64,000 nucleotides of DNA, taken from the NCBI GenBank assembly GCA_006212115.1, contig PDUK01000014.1, forward strand, positions 1 to 64,000, in the 5' to 3' direction. Under the pieces are notes generated by a model. That model worked only from the letters and a program-made list of their open reading frames with translations, did not search any database and was not told the DNA's origin. The first letter of the stretch is position 1. Each line of letters begins with the position of its first letter. Of this stretch, positions 48,855 to 57,788 are shown piece by piece. Origin of the DNA: Thalassolituus sp. Lineage in GTDB: Bacteria; Pseudomonadota; Gammaproteobacteria; Pseudomonadales; Oceanobacteraceae. A program made the position numbers and the translations under genes.

Positions 48855-49553
48855 TTAATTCTGATTCAAAAATAGTTCGGCCAACGCCAGGTCTTCCGGA
48901 CGTGTCACTTTGATATTGTCAGCACGCCCCGCAATAAGCCGGGGTTTTCCGCCCGCATGCTCGATGGCAGATGCTTCGTCCGTCACTTCAAAACCGTCGT
49001 TGAGTGCCTTTTCCAGTGCTTCCCGTAATTCACGATAACGGAAAACCTGTGGTGTCAGTGCATGCCAGAGTTGCTCGCGCTCAACCGTGTGTTCAATCGA
49101 TACCGAGCCGTCTGCCTGGCGCATTCCGCGCTTCATCGTGTCCCGCGTAGGCGAGGCCAGAATCGCGCCGGAGTTTCCTAACCCAGCAAACAGAAGATCG
49201 AGATCAGAGTGCCGTAAACATGGACGCGCGATATCGTGTACTGCAACCCAGTCCCGTTCATCCGCGACGCCTTCGAGCGCATGCAGGCCATTCAGTACAG
49301 AATGGCAGCGTTCATTGCCACCCACCGCGCGCAGAATGTCAGGGTGATGAGCGTGCTCACTCTCGGGCCAGTATGGGTCCGACTCAGACAACACAACAAC
49401 GGCTTTCCCGATTTTCGGATAGGAAAGAATACAGTCGAGGGTGTGATCGAGCAGGAAACGGCCCTTTAAAGGAAGGTATTGCTTTGGTCTGTCTGCCTGC
49501 ATACGGCTACCGACACCCGCCGCGGGTAAAATCGCCCAAATGGATTCGGTCAT
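48855..49553 (-). CDS. ispD: 2-C-methyl-D-erythritol 4-phosphate cytidylyltransferase
   Basis: IspD joins CTP and MEP in isoprenoid synthesis. The nucleotide-binding start [22 protein letters not shown] is characteristic, with [14 protein letters not shown] and the C-terminal [13 protein letters not shown]. The 232 residues fit. Its ATG shares ATGA with the ftsB stop, so they are coupled, as in E. coli. Confidence 0.97.
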   Translation of the reverse strand: MTESIWAILPAAGVGSRMQADRPKQYLPLKGRFLLDHTLDCILSYPKIGKAVVVLSESDPYWPESEHAHHPDILRAVGGNERCHSVLNGLHALEGVADERDWVAVHDIARPCLRHSDLDLLFAGLGNSGAILASPTRDTMKRGMRQADGSVSIEHTVEREQLWHALTPQVFRYRELREALEKALNDGFEVTDEASAIEHAGGKPRLIAGRADNIKVTRPEDLALAELFLNQN

Positions 49554-49849
49554 GACTCAGGCTCAGCAAATAATACGAAGGTTTCTCCCTCTTTGACCAA
49601 GCCAAGCTGCTCTCGCGCGGTTTCCTCTAGCAGTGCATCACCGCTTCGCAGATCTTTTACGTCATTCATCAAAGCGTGGTTCTGTTCCGCATGCTCTTCA
49701 TTGGATGCCTGCAATGATTGGATCTGGCGCTCGAGTGCTTTGTTGGCGATGACACCGCTGTCATCGAACCACAGGCGATACTGAAGAATCAGTAAAAGAA
49801 TGACTGCAACAACAGTCCAGAGATGTGCGGCCCGGATCGCCATCAGCAT
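49550..49849 (-). CDS. ftsB: Cell division protein FtsB
   Basis: FtsB forms a complex with FtsL and FtsQ that signals septal wall synthesis. A short cytosolic start and one membrane helix (about 9-26, ending LQYRLWF) are followed by a periplasmic coiled coil and the conserved ETAREQLGLVKEGETFVLF. The ATG at 49849 has GGAG close upstream and gives 99 residues; a GTG at 49891 and an ATG at 49843 are alternatives. It is the first gene of the run ending with pcm. Confidence 0.92.
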   Translation of the reverse strand: MLMAIRAAHLWTVVAVILLLILQYRLWFDDSGVIANKALERQIQSLQASNEEHAEQNHALMNDVKDLRSGDALLEETAREQLGLVKEGETFVLFAEPES

Positions 49850-49931
49850 CGTGCTCCGAATCGGGAGAGGGGTCAGATAAGAATTGACCACATAGTAAAC
49901 CAGCCGTAGCGCTTAACCAAATGCAGATACG

Positions 49932-49955
49932 AAAAAGCGGACAATGTGCCCGCTT
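49932..49955. terminator. Hairpin between the DUF4397 gene and ftsB
   Basis: AAAGCGG/CCGCTTT around a 9-base loop lies about 40 bases after the DUF4397 stop, with an A-run on the plus strand that gives T residues on the transcript. Confidence 0.6.
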
Positions 49956-49997
49956 TCCCAGTCAGTTCCGGTCATATCGACCAGCCCGAACTACTCA

Positions 49998-51326
49998 TTA
50001 CTCCATACCGCTTCCGCGCGTGTCATCGAGCAGTAATGCCTCGAGTCCGGAGCTGTCGCCAATGGCGATCGCTGTCTTTACATCACCCGCAGCAAAACCG
50101 AGAGCGTCAGTACCACTGATCGCCGGGCTGGTTGTGCCGTCTGCGGCAATATCAACAGTGTAGGTCGCGGGCGCCAGAGCAACATAACCTGTGTCCTGCC
50201 CCTGCTCTACGTCTGGGAACGTTGGAGAGGCAGGCTGAGTTGTACCGTTCTCGTAAACGAAAATATCCACCGGATCAGCGGCTGTACTGGATGAGCCATG
50301 AACAAGGCGGACATAACCCTGAGTCATATCCGTTGCTTCGCGCACGTCGGTTAATACAATCAACTCCGCCTCGGTCACAGCATTTGAGTCACCAGATGCA
50401 ATCACTGTATATGACTCACCACGCTCGAGGGTGAGGTCACCGCTCAAGTTCGCCAAGGTAGCACCTAACCCTTGCGTACCTTCCGCATCGGCGGAAATAG
50501 CAACGCTGACGGTACCCGGCTCCAGAACGGTATAACCATTCACGGTTTTGTATACAAATCCGTCGATAAAGAGCTCGCCGTTCGCAAATACGTCTACGTC
50601 AATGTCATCGACCGCATGCACAACTCGCAACTCAGCACTGAAGTCCAATACAGTTGATGCTCCGGTTGCCGACCAGGCGATCAGCGATACAGGAGAACGC
50701 CCTTTGTTGCTATTAACGGCAACTAACGCGACATCACCAGAGACGGGAACCGTACCGGAGTTGTAAACCACTTCATCGGATTCATCGCCAGCAACGCGAA
50801 TCTGATAATCACCGGCTGCTACCCCTTCGAGCGTCGCGTCAGCTTCGAAAGGAACGGCGTCCAGTGTTGGTTCACCCAGTTCAGCGTCTGGCGCAGTAAC
50901 GTAAACATCGACATCAGATGCAGCGGTTGCCGCGTGTACGACCGTCACGTCAGCGTCGTCGTCAAAGAAGTTGTCTGTGTCATCAATCAGTTTGACATCG
51001 AGATCGGCCAGATCGTTGATAGCAATTGCTGAGTAGTAGCCATCGTCCATCAGGTCTGTTTCTACACTGAACGCCACGGTGTCAGTGCCCGCAACGAGAA
51101 TATCTACCTTAGTCGCGCCATCATCGATACGGAGGTAACCCGAGCCCTGCTGGAAGCTCACGTTCTGTAAAACGACCTCATCGTTAACAGCAACGTCTAC
51201 TGCGGGTGCGTCGGCTGAGGCATGCAGTACGCGCAGGTACGCCTTGCCGTCGTCATTATCGTCTCCCCCACATGCAGCCAGTGAAGCTGCGATAGCAGTG
51301 AGAGCAAAGGGCTTGATGTATTTCAT
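49998..51326 (-). CDS. DUF4397-domain lipoprotein
   Basis: The signal peptide MKYIKPFALTAIAASLAACGG ends in a lipobox with Cys at about 19, then an Asp-rich stretch, so it is a surface-layer or periplasmic lipoprotein. Repeated segments of the type YLRVLHASADAPAVDVAVND, DVTVVHAATAASDVDVYVT, LRVVHAVDDIDVDVFANG and YVRLVHGSSSTAADPVDIFV mark four related beta-rich units in the DUF4397 style. The protein is strongly acidic, as is common in marine bacteria. Function unknown. It has 442 residues, and an AT-rich region upstream should hold its promoter. Confidence 0.85.
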   Translation of the reverse strand: MKYIKPFALTAIAASLAACGGDDNDDGKAYLRVLHASADAPAVDVAVNDEVVLQNVSFQQGSGYLRIDDGATKVDILVAGTDTVAFSVETDLMDDGYYSAIAINDLADLDVKLIDDTDNFFDDDADVTVVHAATAASDVDVYVTAPDAELGEPTLDAVPFEADATLEGVAAGDYQIRVAGDESDEVVYNSGTVPVSGDVALVAVNSNKGRSPVSLIAWSATGASTVLDFSAELRVVHAVDDIDVDVFANGELFIDGFVYKTVNGYTVLEPGTVSVAISADAEGTQGLGATLANLSGDLTLERGESYTVIASGDSNAVTEAELIVLTDVREATDMTQGYVRLVHGSSSTAADPVDIFVYENGTTQPASPTFPDVEQGQDTGYVALAPATYTVDIAADGTTSPAISGTDALGFAAGDVKTAIAIGDSSGLEALLLDDTRGSGME

Positions 51327-51359
51327 GATATCTCCTGATTGGTTATGACGTGCTCATGT

Positions 51360-51392
51360 ACAATACATATACAATATATATACACATAAGTT
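51360..51392. promoter_or_regulatory. AT-rich 11-nt repeats upstream of the DUF4397 lipoprotein
   Basis: Units ACAATACATAT, ACAATATATAT and ACACATAAG follow each other 35-65 bases from the lipoprotein start. They contain several possible -10 elements for the minus strand. A promoter is likely here, but which element is used is not clear. Confidence 0.35.
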
Positions 51393-51568
51393 CACAAAGA
51401 TAGAGGGGAGCGGTCTGTCTTGACAATTGATTACATATCAAACGACAAATCATCACGGCTCGAATTAAGGACAAGCATGAGGACGGCATAGGAGAAGCGC
51501 ACGGAAGTGTGAGCGGTTGACGTTAAGGGCAGTCTCTGAAATTCTGTTACTCCTAAACCGGAGAAGCT

Positions 51569-52012
51569 ATGTTTCGACAGGTACTGTGTTGCTTATTGAT
51601 GACGTCTTTGTGCCTGCCCGCTGTGGCGGGAGGCATGGGCTCGTCTGTACAAAACGCTGCACATACAACACTGTCGATCGCACAAACTTCGCACGACGTA
51701 GCTATTACAGACGCAGCTATAAAATACGTAGCCACGGACTCAGGGAGTGATTGCCATCAAGAAGAAGTGCTGTCAGCTTTCAATCATGACTCAACTCGCT
51801 CCACCGAGGACAATGCTCATGACTGTTGCGATATCGAAAGCACTGACTGCGAGCGGCCCTGCCATCAGGCGCACACTTTCTCTGCAGTGGCACTGACTCA
51901 AACCCGCGAAGCGTTGAGTTTCCGTCCCGTTCGTGTGCATTTGCAGATAGTCGTAGCGGCTACCCCTGCACATAAAAACCAACCAGATCGCCCTCCGAGA
52001 TTCGTTTCCTGA
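51569..52012 (+). CDS. copL: CopL-like Cys/His-rich secreted protein
   Basis: The signal peptide (about 1-20, ending PAVA) is followed by a His/Cys-containing region with HDCCDIESTDCERPCHQAH (about 84-102). This Cys cluster in a small protein just before copA is the pattern of CopL, needed for copper-induced copAB expression in Xanthomonas. Similarity is by pattern and place, not by strong sequence identity. It has 147 residues, with GGAGAAGCT before the ATG. copA follows after 37 bases. Confidence 0.6.
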   Translation: MFRQVLCCLLMTSLCLPAVAGGMGSSVQNAAHTTLSIAQTSHDVAITDAAIKYVATDSGSDCHQEEVLSAFNHDSTRSTEDNAHDCCDIESTDCERPCHQAHTFSAVALTQTREALSFRPVRVHLQIVVAATPAHKNQPDRPPRFVS

Positions 52013-52049
52013 CCTCAGTCCACTACTGACTTAACTACAGGAAATTACG

Positions 52050-54020
52050 ATGAATAAGCTCTTATTACCGGCGTTGTCGCGCCGACGCTTTGTCACGGGC
52101 GCCGCAGGTAGCGCCCTACTTTTGGGAAGCGGCCTGCCCGTTCGCGCTGCACAAAACAGCTCTGCCCCTTTTCAGGTTCCTGAACTGCGGGGACGTGAAT
52201 TTAACCTCACCATCGGATTGCAGGGCGTCAACTTCACCGGCAAAGACCGCTTGGCCACCACAGTAAACCAATCATTACCCGCACCGGTATTACGCTGGAA
52301 AGAGGGCGAACGGGTACGAATTAATGTGACCAACACTCTATCGCACACCAGCTCTATCCACTGGCACGGCATTATTTTGCCGAGCAATATGGACGGTGTG
52401 CCGGGATTCAGCTTCGACGGTATTGCCCCCGGTGAAACCTTTACCTACGAATTTGACCTGAACCAGTCGGGCACCTACTGGTATCACAGTCACTCGGGAT
52501 TTCAGGAACAAACGGGCTTATACGGAGCCATGGTGATCGAGCCCAAAGACCCAGATCCGGTGGTGTACGACCGGGATTACGTTGTGATGCTGTCGGACTG
52601 GAGTGACGAGCATCCGAGCGACGTCTATGCCACGCTGAAAAAGATGGGTCATTACTACAACACCCGCGAACGCACCGTCGGCGACCTCTGGCAGGACGTG
52701 AAAAACAAAGGGCTAAGTGCCACCTGGAAAGATCGCCAGATGTGGAATCAGATGCGCATGTCAGACCGGGATATTTCCGACGTCACGGGCATGACCTATA
52801 CCTACCTGATGAACGGTCAGACACCCGACGAAAACTGGACTGCGTTATTTAACGCCGGCGAAAAAATTCGCCTGCGTTTTGTGAATGCAGGCGCCATGAC
52901 CTTATTTGATGTGCGCATTCCCGGATTAAAAATGACGGTGGTCGCCTCCGACGGCCAGAATATTCAACCGGTTACGGTGGATGAATTCCGCATTGGCAGC
53001 GCCGAAACCTACGATGTGATTGTTGAACCTGAGGCAGACAAGGCCTACACCATTTTTGCCCAAACGATCGATCGCAGTGGCTACGCCTGTGGTCGACTGA
53101 CGGCCGATACGGCACTCACCGCAGAGGTGCCTGAGATGGATTACGCGCCGGTACTTGGACACATGGACATGGGGATGGATCATTCTCAGCATTCCGGTAT
53201 GGACCACTCTCGGCATTCCGGTATCGATCACTCTCAGCATTCCGGTATGGATCATTCTCAGCACTCCGGTATGGATCACTCCCAGCATTCCGGTATGGAT
53301 CATTCCCAACATGCCGGTATGGATCACACTCAGCACTCTGGCATGGATCACTCTCAACATTCGGGTATGGATCTAGCACACACTGGCTTAACTAAAGCAG
53401 GCATGGGCAGTAACGCAGACATCGTGCACAAAGACAGTGAAAAGGGTCCTCAAGTGGACATGCAAACCGAGATGCCGGTCAGTGGCCTCGATGACCCGGG
53501 CATTGGCCTGCGCGACCACGACACGCGCTATGGCCGCCGGGTACTGCGTTACAGCGATATTAAAAATCTGACCCCGACGCTCGATAAACGCGAACCCGGA
53601 CGCGAGATACAACTGCACCTCACCGGCAATATGCACCGTTATATCTGGTCGATGGATGGCATTCCCTTCGCAGATGCAGAGCCACTCATTCTAAATTACG
53701 GCGAGCGCGTGCGCATTACGCTGGTCAACGACACCATGATGACCCACCCGATTCACTTACATGGTTTATGGAGCGAGCTGGAAACCGGCGACCCGGAATA
53801 TATTCCACGTAAACACACCATCCTCGTGCAGCCGGGTAAGAAAATCAGCTATCTGGTGACCGCAGACGCAGAAGGCCGCTGGGCGTACCACTGCCACCTG
53901 CTCTACCACATGGCGGGCATGTTCCGGGAGGTGCGGGTTGTAAAAGCGGACACCGATCAACACGGTATGCACTCAGACCATATGATGCATTCGAACCACA
54001 ACATGCACGGAGGTCACTGA
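52050..54020 (+). CDS. copA: Copper-resistance multicopper oxidase CopA
   Basis: CopA is a periplasmic multicopper oxidase that detoxifies Cu(I). A Tat signal (SRRRFVTGAAGSALLLG, about 10-26) precedes three cupredoxin domains. Copper ligands are in IHWHGIILP, TYWYHSHSGFQ, MTHPIHLHGLW and WAYHCHLLYHMAGMFREV. A Met/His-rich insert (about 369-450) holds eight copies of an 8-residue unit. A His/Met-rich tail ends the 656 residues. It is coupled to copB by TGATG. No copRS regulator is in the window. Confidence 0.95.
   Translation: MNKLLLPALSRRRFVTGAAGSALLLGSGLPVRAAQNSSAPFQVPELRGREFNLTIGLQGVNFTGKDRLATTVNQSLPAPVLRWKEGERVRINVTNTLSHTSSIHWHGIILPSNMDGVPGFSFDGIAPGETFTYEFDLNQSGTYWYHSHSGFQEQTGLYGAMVIEPKDPDPVVYDRDYVVMLSDWSDEHPSDVYATLKKMGHYYNTRERTVGDLWQDVKNKGLSATWKDRQMWNQMRMSDRDISDVTGMTYTYLMNGQTPDENWTALFNAGEKIRLRFVNAGAMTLFDVRIPGLKMTVVASDGQNIQPVTVDEFRIGSAETYDVIVEPEADKAYTIFAQTIDRSGYACGRLTADTALTAEVPEMDYAPVLGHMDMGMDHSQHSGMDHSRHSGIDHSQHSGMDHSQHSGMDHSQHSGMDHSQHAGMDHTQHSGMDHSQHSGMDLAHTGLTKAGMGSNADIVHKDSEKGPQVDMQTEMPVSGLDDPGIGLRDHDTRYGRRVLRYSDIKNLTPTLDKREPGREIQLHLTGNMHRYIWSMDGIPFADAEPLILNYGERVRITLVNDTMMTHPIHLHGLWSELETGDPEYIPRKHTILVQPGKKISYLVTADAEGRWAYHCHLLYHMAGMFREVRVVKADTDQHGMHSDHMMHSNHNMHGGH
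53175..53366 (+). repeat. Eight 24-bp tandem repeats in copA
   Basis: Eight head-to-tail 24-bp units encode MDHSQHSG with small changes: one R for Q, one I for M, one A for S, one T for S. The units differ mostly at third positions. The array keeps the reading frame and could vary in number. Confidence 0.95.
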
Positions 54021-54742
54021 TGAAAAATTTACTTCTTTCTGCAGGGGCTATCCCTCTTACTAGCGCTCTGGCAATCGGACTAACCCCTCAGGCACATGCG
54101 ATGGGCGACTATGACCCTGAGGTTCTGAAAGTCACCGGCGACCAGCTTGAATATCGTTTTCACGACGATGAAAAGACGCAAGTCTTTGAGGGTGATATCA
54201 CCTACGGCAACTCGTTCGATAAATTCCGTTTGAAAGCCGATGTTGAACGCCATCGTGGCGAAACCGAAGAGCTGAACCTACAGGCACTGTGGCTACATGC
54301 CATCAGCCCATACTGGGACCTGCAATTGGGCCTAAGCCGGGATATTCATCCTGATCCTGTGCGTAATCGTCTCGTGATTGGGTTCGATGGACTGGCACCG
54401 TATTTTCTCGAAACCGATGCCAGCCTGCTGATCGATAAGGATGGCCGTACCAGCTTGAGCGTCACCGCAGAGCAGGAATTGATGTTGTCGCAAAAGCTGG
54501 TGCTGTCGCCAGAACTTAGCGTCAAAGCCCACAGCAGTACCAGTGACACCTACGGTGAAGGCAAAGGTCTTGCGAACATCGGCGTGGGCCTACGGCTGAA
54601 ATACGAAATCGTACGGGAATTCGCCCCCTATGTTGGAGCGGTGTGGAGTCGGAGTTTCGGTGACAGTGCCGACATAATTGGCGAGGAAGGAGGCGATATC
54701 CAATCGACGCAGTGGGTGGCAGGAGTAAGTTTCTGGTTCTGA
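54020..54742 (+). CDS. copB: Outer-membrane copper-resistance protein CopB
   Basis: CopB is the outer-membrane partner of CopA. A signal peptide (about 1-27, ending PQAHA) is followed by a beta-barrel-like sequence with alternating strands. The family segments FDKFRLKADVERHRG, LQLGLSRDIHPDPVRNRLVIGFDGLAPYFLETDA and the C-terminal WVAGVSFWF, which ends in an aromatic residue, are present. The 240 residues are short because the Met/His-rich N-terminal repeats of Pseudomonas CopB are missing. Confidence 0.92.
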   Translation: MKNLLLSAGAIPLTSALAIGLTPQAHAMGDYDPEVLKVTGDQLEYRFHDDEKTQVFEGDITYGNSFDKFRLKADVERHRGETEELNLQALWLHAISPYWDLQLGLSRDIHPDPVRNRLVIGFDGLAPYFLETDASLLIDKDGRTSLSVTAEQELMLSQKLVLSPELSVKAHSSTSDTYGEGKGLANIGVGLRLKYEIVREFAPYVGAVWSRSFGDSADIIGEEGGDIQSTQWVAGVSFWF

Positions 54743-54761
54743 GCTTCCGGCTCTTAACTAA

Positions 54762-54782
54762 AGCGCCTCTTACCGAGGCGCT
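54762..54782. terminator. Hairpin after copB overlapping the next gene's end
   Basis: AGCGCCTC/GAGGCGCT with a 5-base loop lies 20 bases after the copB stop and covers the last codons of the convergent DKNYY gene. It lacks a strong T-run. Confidence 0.5.
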
Positions 54783-55734
54783 ACTTGCTTGCCATTGTAA
54801 TATCGGAAACGAGCGTCACGGGCATCACTTCTGATATCGTCATCGATTTCCATAACGACTTCGAAGGTGCTGACATCGGCACCTTCTACCTCGTGAATCT
54901 GACTATCAGGCAGATAAAAGACTCGATGATCGTCTCTATAATATCCATTGTCGATTCTTCGGAAACTTGAAGAATCTGCAGTAGTATCGGTTACTTCAGC
55001 ACGCACATAAAACCGGTATTTATCATGCGCTAACCAGCTATTCAGTGGCGTAAATGACTGAGCATCTGCGTCTTCGACGAGAGCGCCCCCGTGATAAATA
55101 TTCCCCTCACAACGCGCCCATGGCCTTTGAAATTCATCAAAAAATTCGAGTTTACTTCGGATACATCCGGGTAAAACCGTATCCCCGTAGATGACCGTTT
55201 CACCGCTAGCGACATAGTCACGGCTCCTGCTGAGATCATTCAACGCCTCAAGAGGTCCGCCAGGAGCCCCCTCGATAACCTCCCCACGGTAATACGTGTG
55301 CTTATTATCCCAGGCGTGGTACGCAAAGAAGTAACTCAGGTCGCCCTTGAACATATCAAACGACTCAGCATCAGCTTCAACTATGGGTTTGGCATTAAAA
55401 TATGCGGTGCTCCTGACTACGGAGTAGCCCTCGTTCTGAATCCCTTGAAGAAGATTAGAAATATTGCGGAACATGCCTGCATTAAACGTGATAAACAGCG
55501 CCAGACAGCCAATCAGAAAATAACCGCTGGCCAGCCCCCAGAAGGACTTCCCAGCGAGACTCAGCAGCCCAAACATCCAGATTGGATACGACATATAGAC
55601 CAGAAGCTGAATCATCCAGTCCAGACGATTAGAAGCACCGCACCAGGGCCACCCATGCCCATAATGGATGCGATCCACACCATAGGCCAGAGCATAAGCG
55701 CAAACGTAACCAGGATATTTCCGAGCAACCCCAT
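54770..55734 (-). pseudogene. Frameshifted DKNYY-family membrane protein (left copy)
   Basis: The ATG at 55734 starts a frame that aligns with the intact copy at 56823-57782 (MGLLGNILVTFALMLW against MGLLGNIFVTWVLLLW). It ends after 40 codons. A 5-base tandem duplication at 55635-55644 shifts the frame; without it the sequence continues as GPGASNRLDWMIQLL, matching GPGASNSLRWIIQLL. The downstream part (about 305 residues) is well kept: a membrane-spanning start, then DKNYY-like units such as AWDNKHTYYRG and YRDDHRVFYLP. An alternative start at 55750 would give an unrelated first 40 residues. Recent decay, phase change or an assembly error are all possible. Confidence 0.8.
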
Positions 55735-55737
55735 ACC

Positions 55738-56505
55738 TTACCAGCCCCACTCACTGGATGAAGTGGAAGATGTGTCCTCAACGACGGTTTTACCTTCGCT
55801 GTCGATTTCTTTTTCTTTACGCTTCGATGGATAGAAACCCAGAGGTGGAAGCTCTGACTCAGAGACGCCTTGGGTTGGGATAATTTGAATGCGGGAAAGA
55901 TAATCAATAAAGAACGGCATCAGGTGTTCCTTCAGGCCTTGTGGCGGAAAAGTGTCGTGGGGCCAGCAGGACTTCGCTGAAAAGATGACAATTAACACCA
56001 GGTTATCAGACAGTTCCGTAATTGCATTCTCCCACTGCCCATAAAGACCGGATGCAGCATAAGCCCACGAACGTCCATTTACACTTAAAAGGGAGAAATC
56101 ATCCGCCTTCCTAGGAGTCAGATCATCTTCCTCCCGGTCGTCACTGGATTTCCAACGCTCATAAAATTTTAGTGAATTATTACAGAGATCTTTAGAACCT
56201 GCCCACTTACAGCTCTCCATAAACAACTCAGATTTCGACCATATCTGAATATTTATCGGACACAACCAATTAGGGTGCTCTTTCATCAAATCATCATTGA
56301 GAAGAGCAAATCTAGTACATAAGGGAGCAATCTCCCCCGTATAGTCGGGATTGTAAATCAAGCCCTGATCAATCCCCTCAAAGTGAAAGACATACTTATC
56401 GGTATACCTCGCCTCATCTTCACAATGAAAAATCAACCGATCATCATTTACCTGAATACAATATGTCGCTGTATTCTCAGTGAGTGTTACTTCAGGATAG
56501 TTCAT
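55738..56505 (-). CDS. Unknown soluble protein, module partner of DKNYY
   Basis: I do not recognise this 255-residue protein. It has no signal peptide or membrane helix, several Cys and Trp residues, and an acidic/Ser-rich tail (KEKEIDSEG ... SSTSSSEWGW). AAGGAG lies 7 bases before the ATG. Its stop is 3 bases before the DKNYY start, so they were once coupled. Its C-terminal 50 residues recur in a broken copy at 57789-57945 just before the intact DKNYY gene. A paired function, such as a cytosolic partner of the membrane protein, is inference. Confidence 0.6.
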   Translation of the reverse strand: MNYPEVTLTENTATYCIQVNDDRLIFHCEDEARYTDKYVFHFEGIDQGLIYNPDYTGEIAPLCTRFALLNDDLMKEHPNWLCPINIQIWSKSELFMESCKWAGSKDLCNNSLKFYERWKSSDDREEDDLTPRKADDFSLLSVNGRSWAYAASGLYGQWENAITELSDNLVLIVIFSAKSCWPHDTFPPQGLKEHLMPFFIDYLSRIQIIPTQGVSESELPPLGFYPSKRKEKEIDSEGKTVVEDTSSTSSSEWGW

Positions 56506-56573
56506 AGTTCTTGCTCCTTAATCTCACTCAGAGTTCGCTAAGCGCCAAGAAGCCATCCAGACCACGCAATAAA

Positions 56574-56799
56574 TCAGCAAAGGTAATATTTGGGTTTTTC
56601 ATCTTTATTAAACTTGTACTGAAAGACTGACTTGGTTCTGCCGCCATCATTACAGGGAAAGACGCACCTGATATTAGAAATCTCGCAGGCATAAACAGCA
56701 AATCCTTGAGGGTCTTCACTCAAAGACCGCAACTCTGGATACTGCTTTATTTTATTAGAACCGGAATTCACAAGGAATATCCCTAGACACAGTAATCAT
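56574..56799 (-). CDS. Small Cys-containing hypothetical, possibly frameshifted
   Basis: An excellent ribosome binding site (GGAGG) sits 9 bases before an ATG at 56799, but that frame stops after 14 codons. One base over, an open frame reads LLCLGIFLVNSGSNKIKQ and continues to position 56574 with YACEISNIRCVFPC and KPKYYLC at the end. Joining the ATG to this frame by one base change would give a secreted protein of about 74 residues with a signal-like start. A GTG inside (56771) gives 65 residues. It lies between the intact DKNYY gene and the unknown soluble gene. Real gene or remnant is undecided. Confidence 0.35.
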
Positions 56800-56822
56800 A
56801 TAGCTAAACCTCCGGTTCCTCA

Positions 56823-57782
56823 TTAAAGCGTACCAATTCTCTCGCCAGAACGATAGCGGGAATGACTATCATGTGCATCACTCGTAATATTGTTGCTTTC
56901 TTCATCGACGACTTCAAAGGTAGTGACATCAGCACCTCGAACCTCATAAATATTGTTAGCGTCGACATAATAAATACGATGTTCATCGCGATAATACCGT
57001 TCTCCAATCATCTTGAAACTCGATGCATCTACAGTAATTTTAGCTTCCTCAGCACCAGCGTATAACCGGTCTTTATCATACCCCAACACACTATTCAGTT
57101 GCTGGAATGATGGGGCATCTGCCCCTTCTACTTTCTGACCCAAGTAATAGATATTTTCTCCACATCGGGCCCAAGAGCTTGTGATATCGTGGAAAAACTG
57201 AAGCTTACTTCGCGTGCAATCACTTAAAATTCTATCCTGAAAAATAACCATGTCGTCACTAACAACGTAATCACGGCTCCAACCGAGATCATCCAAGGCC
57301 TCAAGAGGGCCTCCACGCGATCCTTCGACTACGCGCCCACGATAATAGACGTACTGATTATCCCATGCATACTCATAAAATGATCTACCCAAGTCACCAG
57401 TAAAAGTATCAAACGAACCGGCATCAGCAAACAATATGGGTTTCGCATTGAAGTAGGCATTATTGTTCGCAACAGAGTACCCACTATTATTAATCCCTCT
57501 AGCGAGGTTATAGGCATATCGAATCATATCTGCATTGAGTACGGCGAATATAATCAAGAATCCTATAAGAAAATAAGCCGGACTCGTCCACCAAAACGAT
57601 TTACCAGATAAAATTAGCCAAATGAAGATCCAGATTGGGTAAGAAAGCATAATCAAAAGCTGAATGATCCACCGAAGGCTATTTGACGCGCCTGGCCCTC
57701 CCATCCCCATAGCAGCACCTATCCACAGCCCCCACCATAAGAGTAACACCCAAGTTACAAAAATATTCCCTAACAACCCCAT
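56823..57782 (-). CDS. DKNYY-family membrane protein (intact copy)
   Basis: This 319-residue protein has three hydrophobic segments (about 5-25, 34-58, 63-88) followed by a soluble part. There, units of the type YFNAKPILFADAGSFDTF, AWDNQYVYYRGRVVEG, GYDKDRLYAGAEE and YYRDEHRIYYVDANNIYEV fit the DKNYY repeat family. In DKNYY families the repeat binds or presents unknown partners; no enzyme residues are visible. AT content rises here compared with the left half of the window. The start is fixed by alignment with the left copy. Confidence 0.75.
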   Translation of the reverse strand: MGLLGNIFVTWVLLLWWGLWIGAAMGMGGPGASNSLRWIIQLLIMLSYPIWIFIWLILSGKSFWWTSPAYFLIGFLIIFAVLNADMIRYAYNLARGINNSGYSVANNNAYFNAKPILFADAGSFDTFTGDLGRSFYEYAWDNQYVYYRGRVVEGSRGGPLEALDDLGWSRDYVVSDDMVIFQDRILSDCTRSKLQFFHDITSSWARCGENIYYLGQKVEGADAPSFQQLNSVLGYDKDRLYAGAEEAKITVDASSFKMIGERYYRDEHRIYYVDANNIYEVRGADVTTFEVVDEESNNITSDAHDSHSRYRSGERIGTL

Positions 57783-57788
57783 AACTTA

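Noticed and set aside
52926-53360. Antisense open frame across the copA repeat rich in VIHTGMLRMIHTG units
   Set aside because: It is the mirror of the CopA repeat array on the other strand, with no ribosome binding site and no homologue recognised.
53175-53366. Repeat array resembling a CRISPR at first sight
   Set aside because: The 24-bp units are head to tail without spacers and lie in frame within copA.
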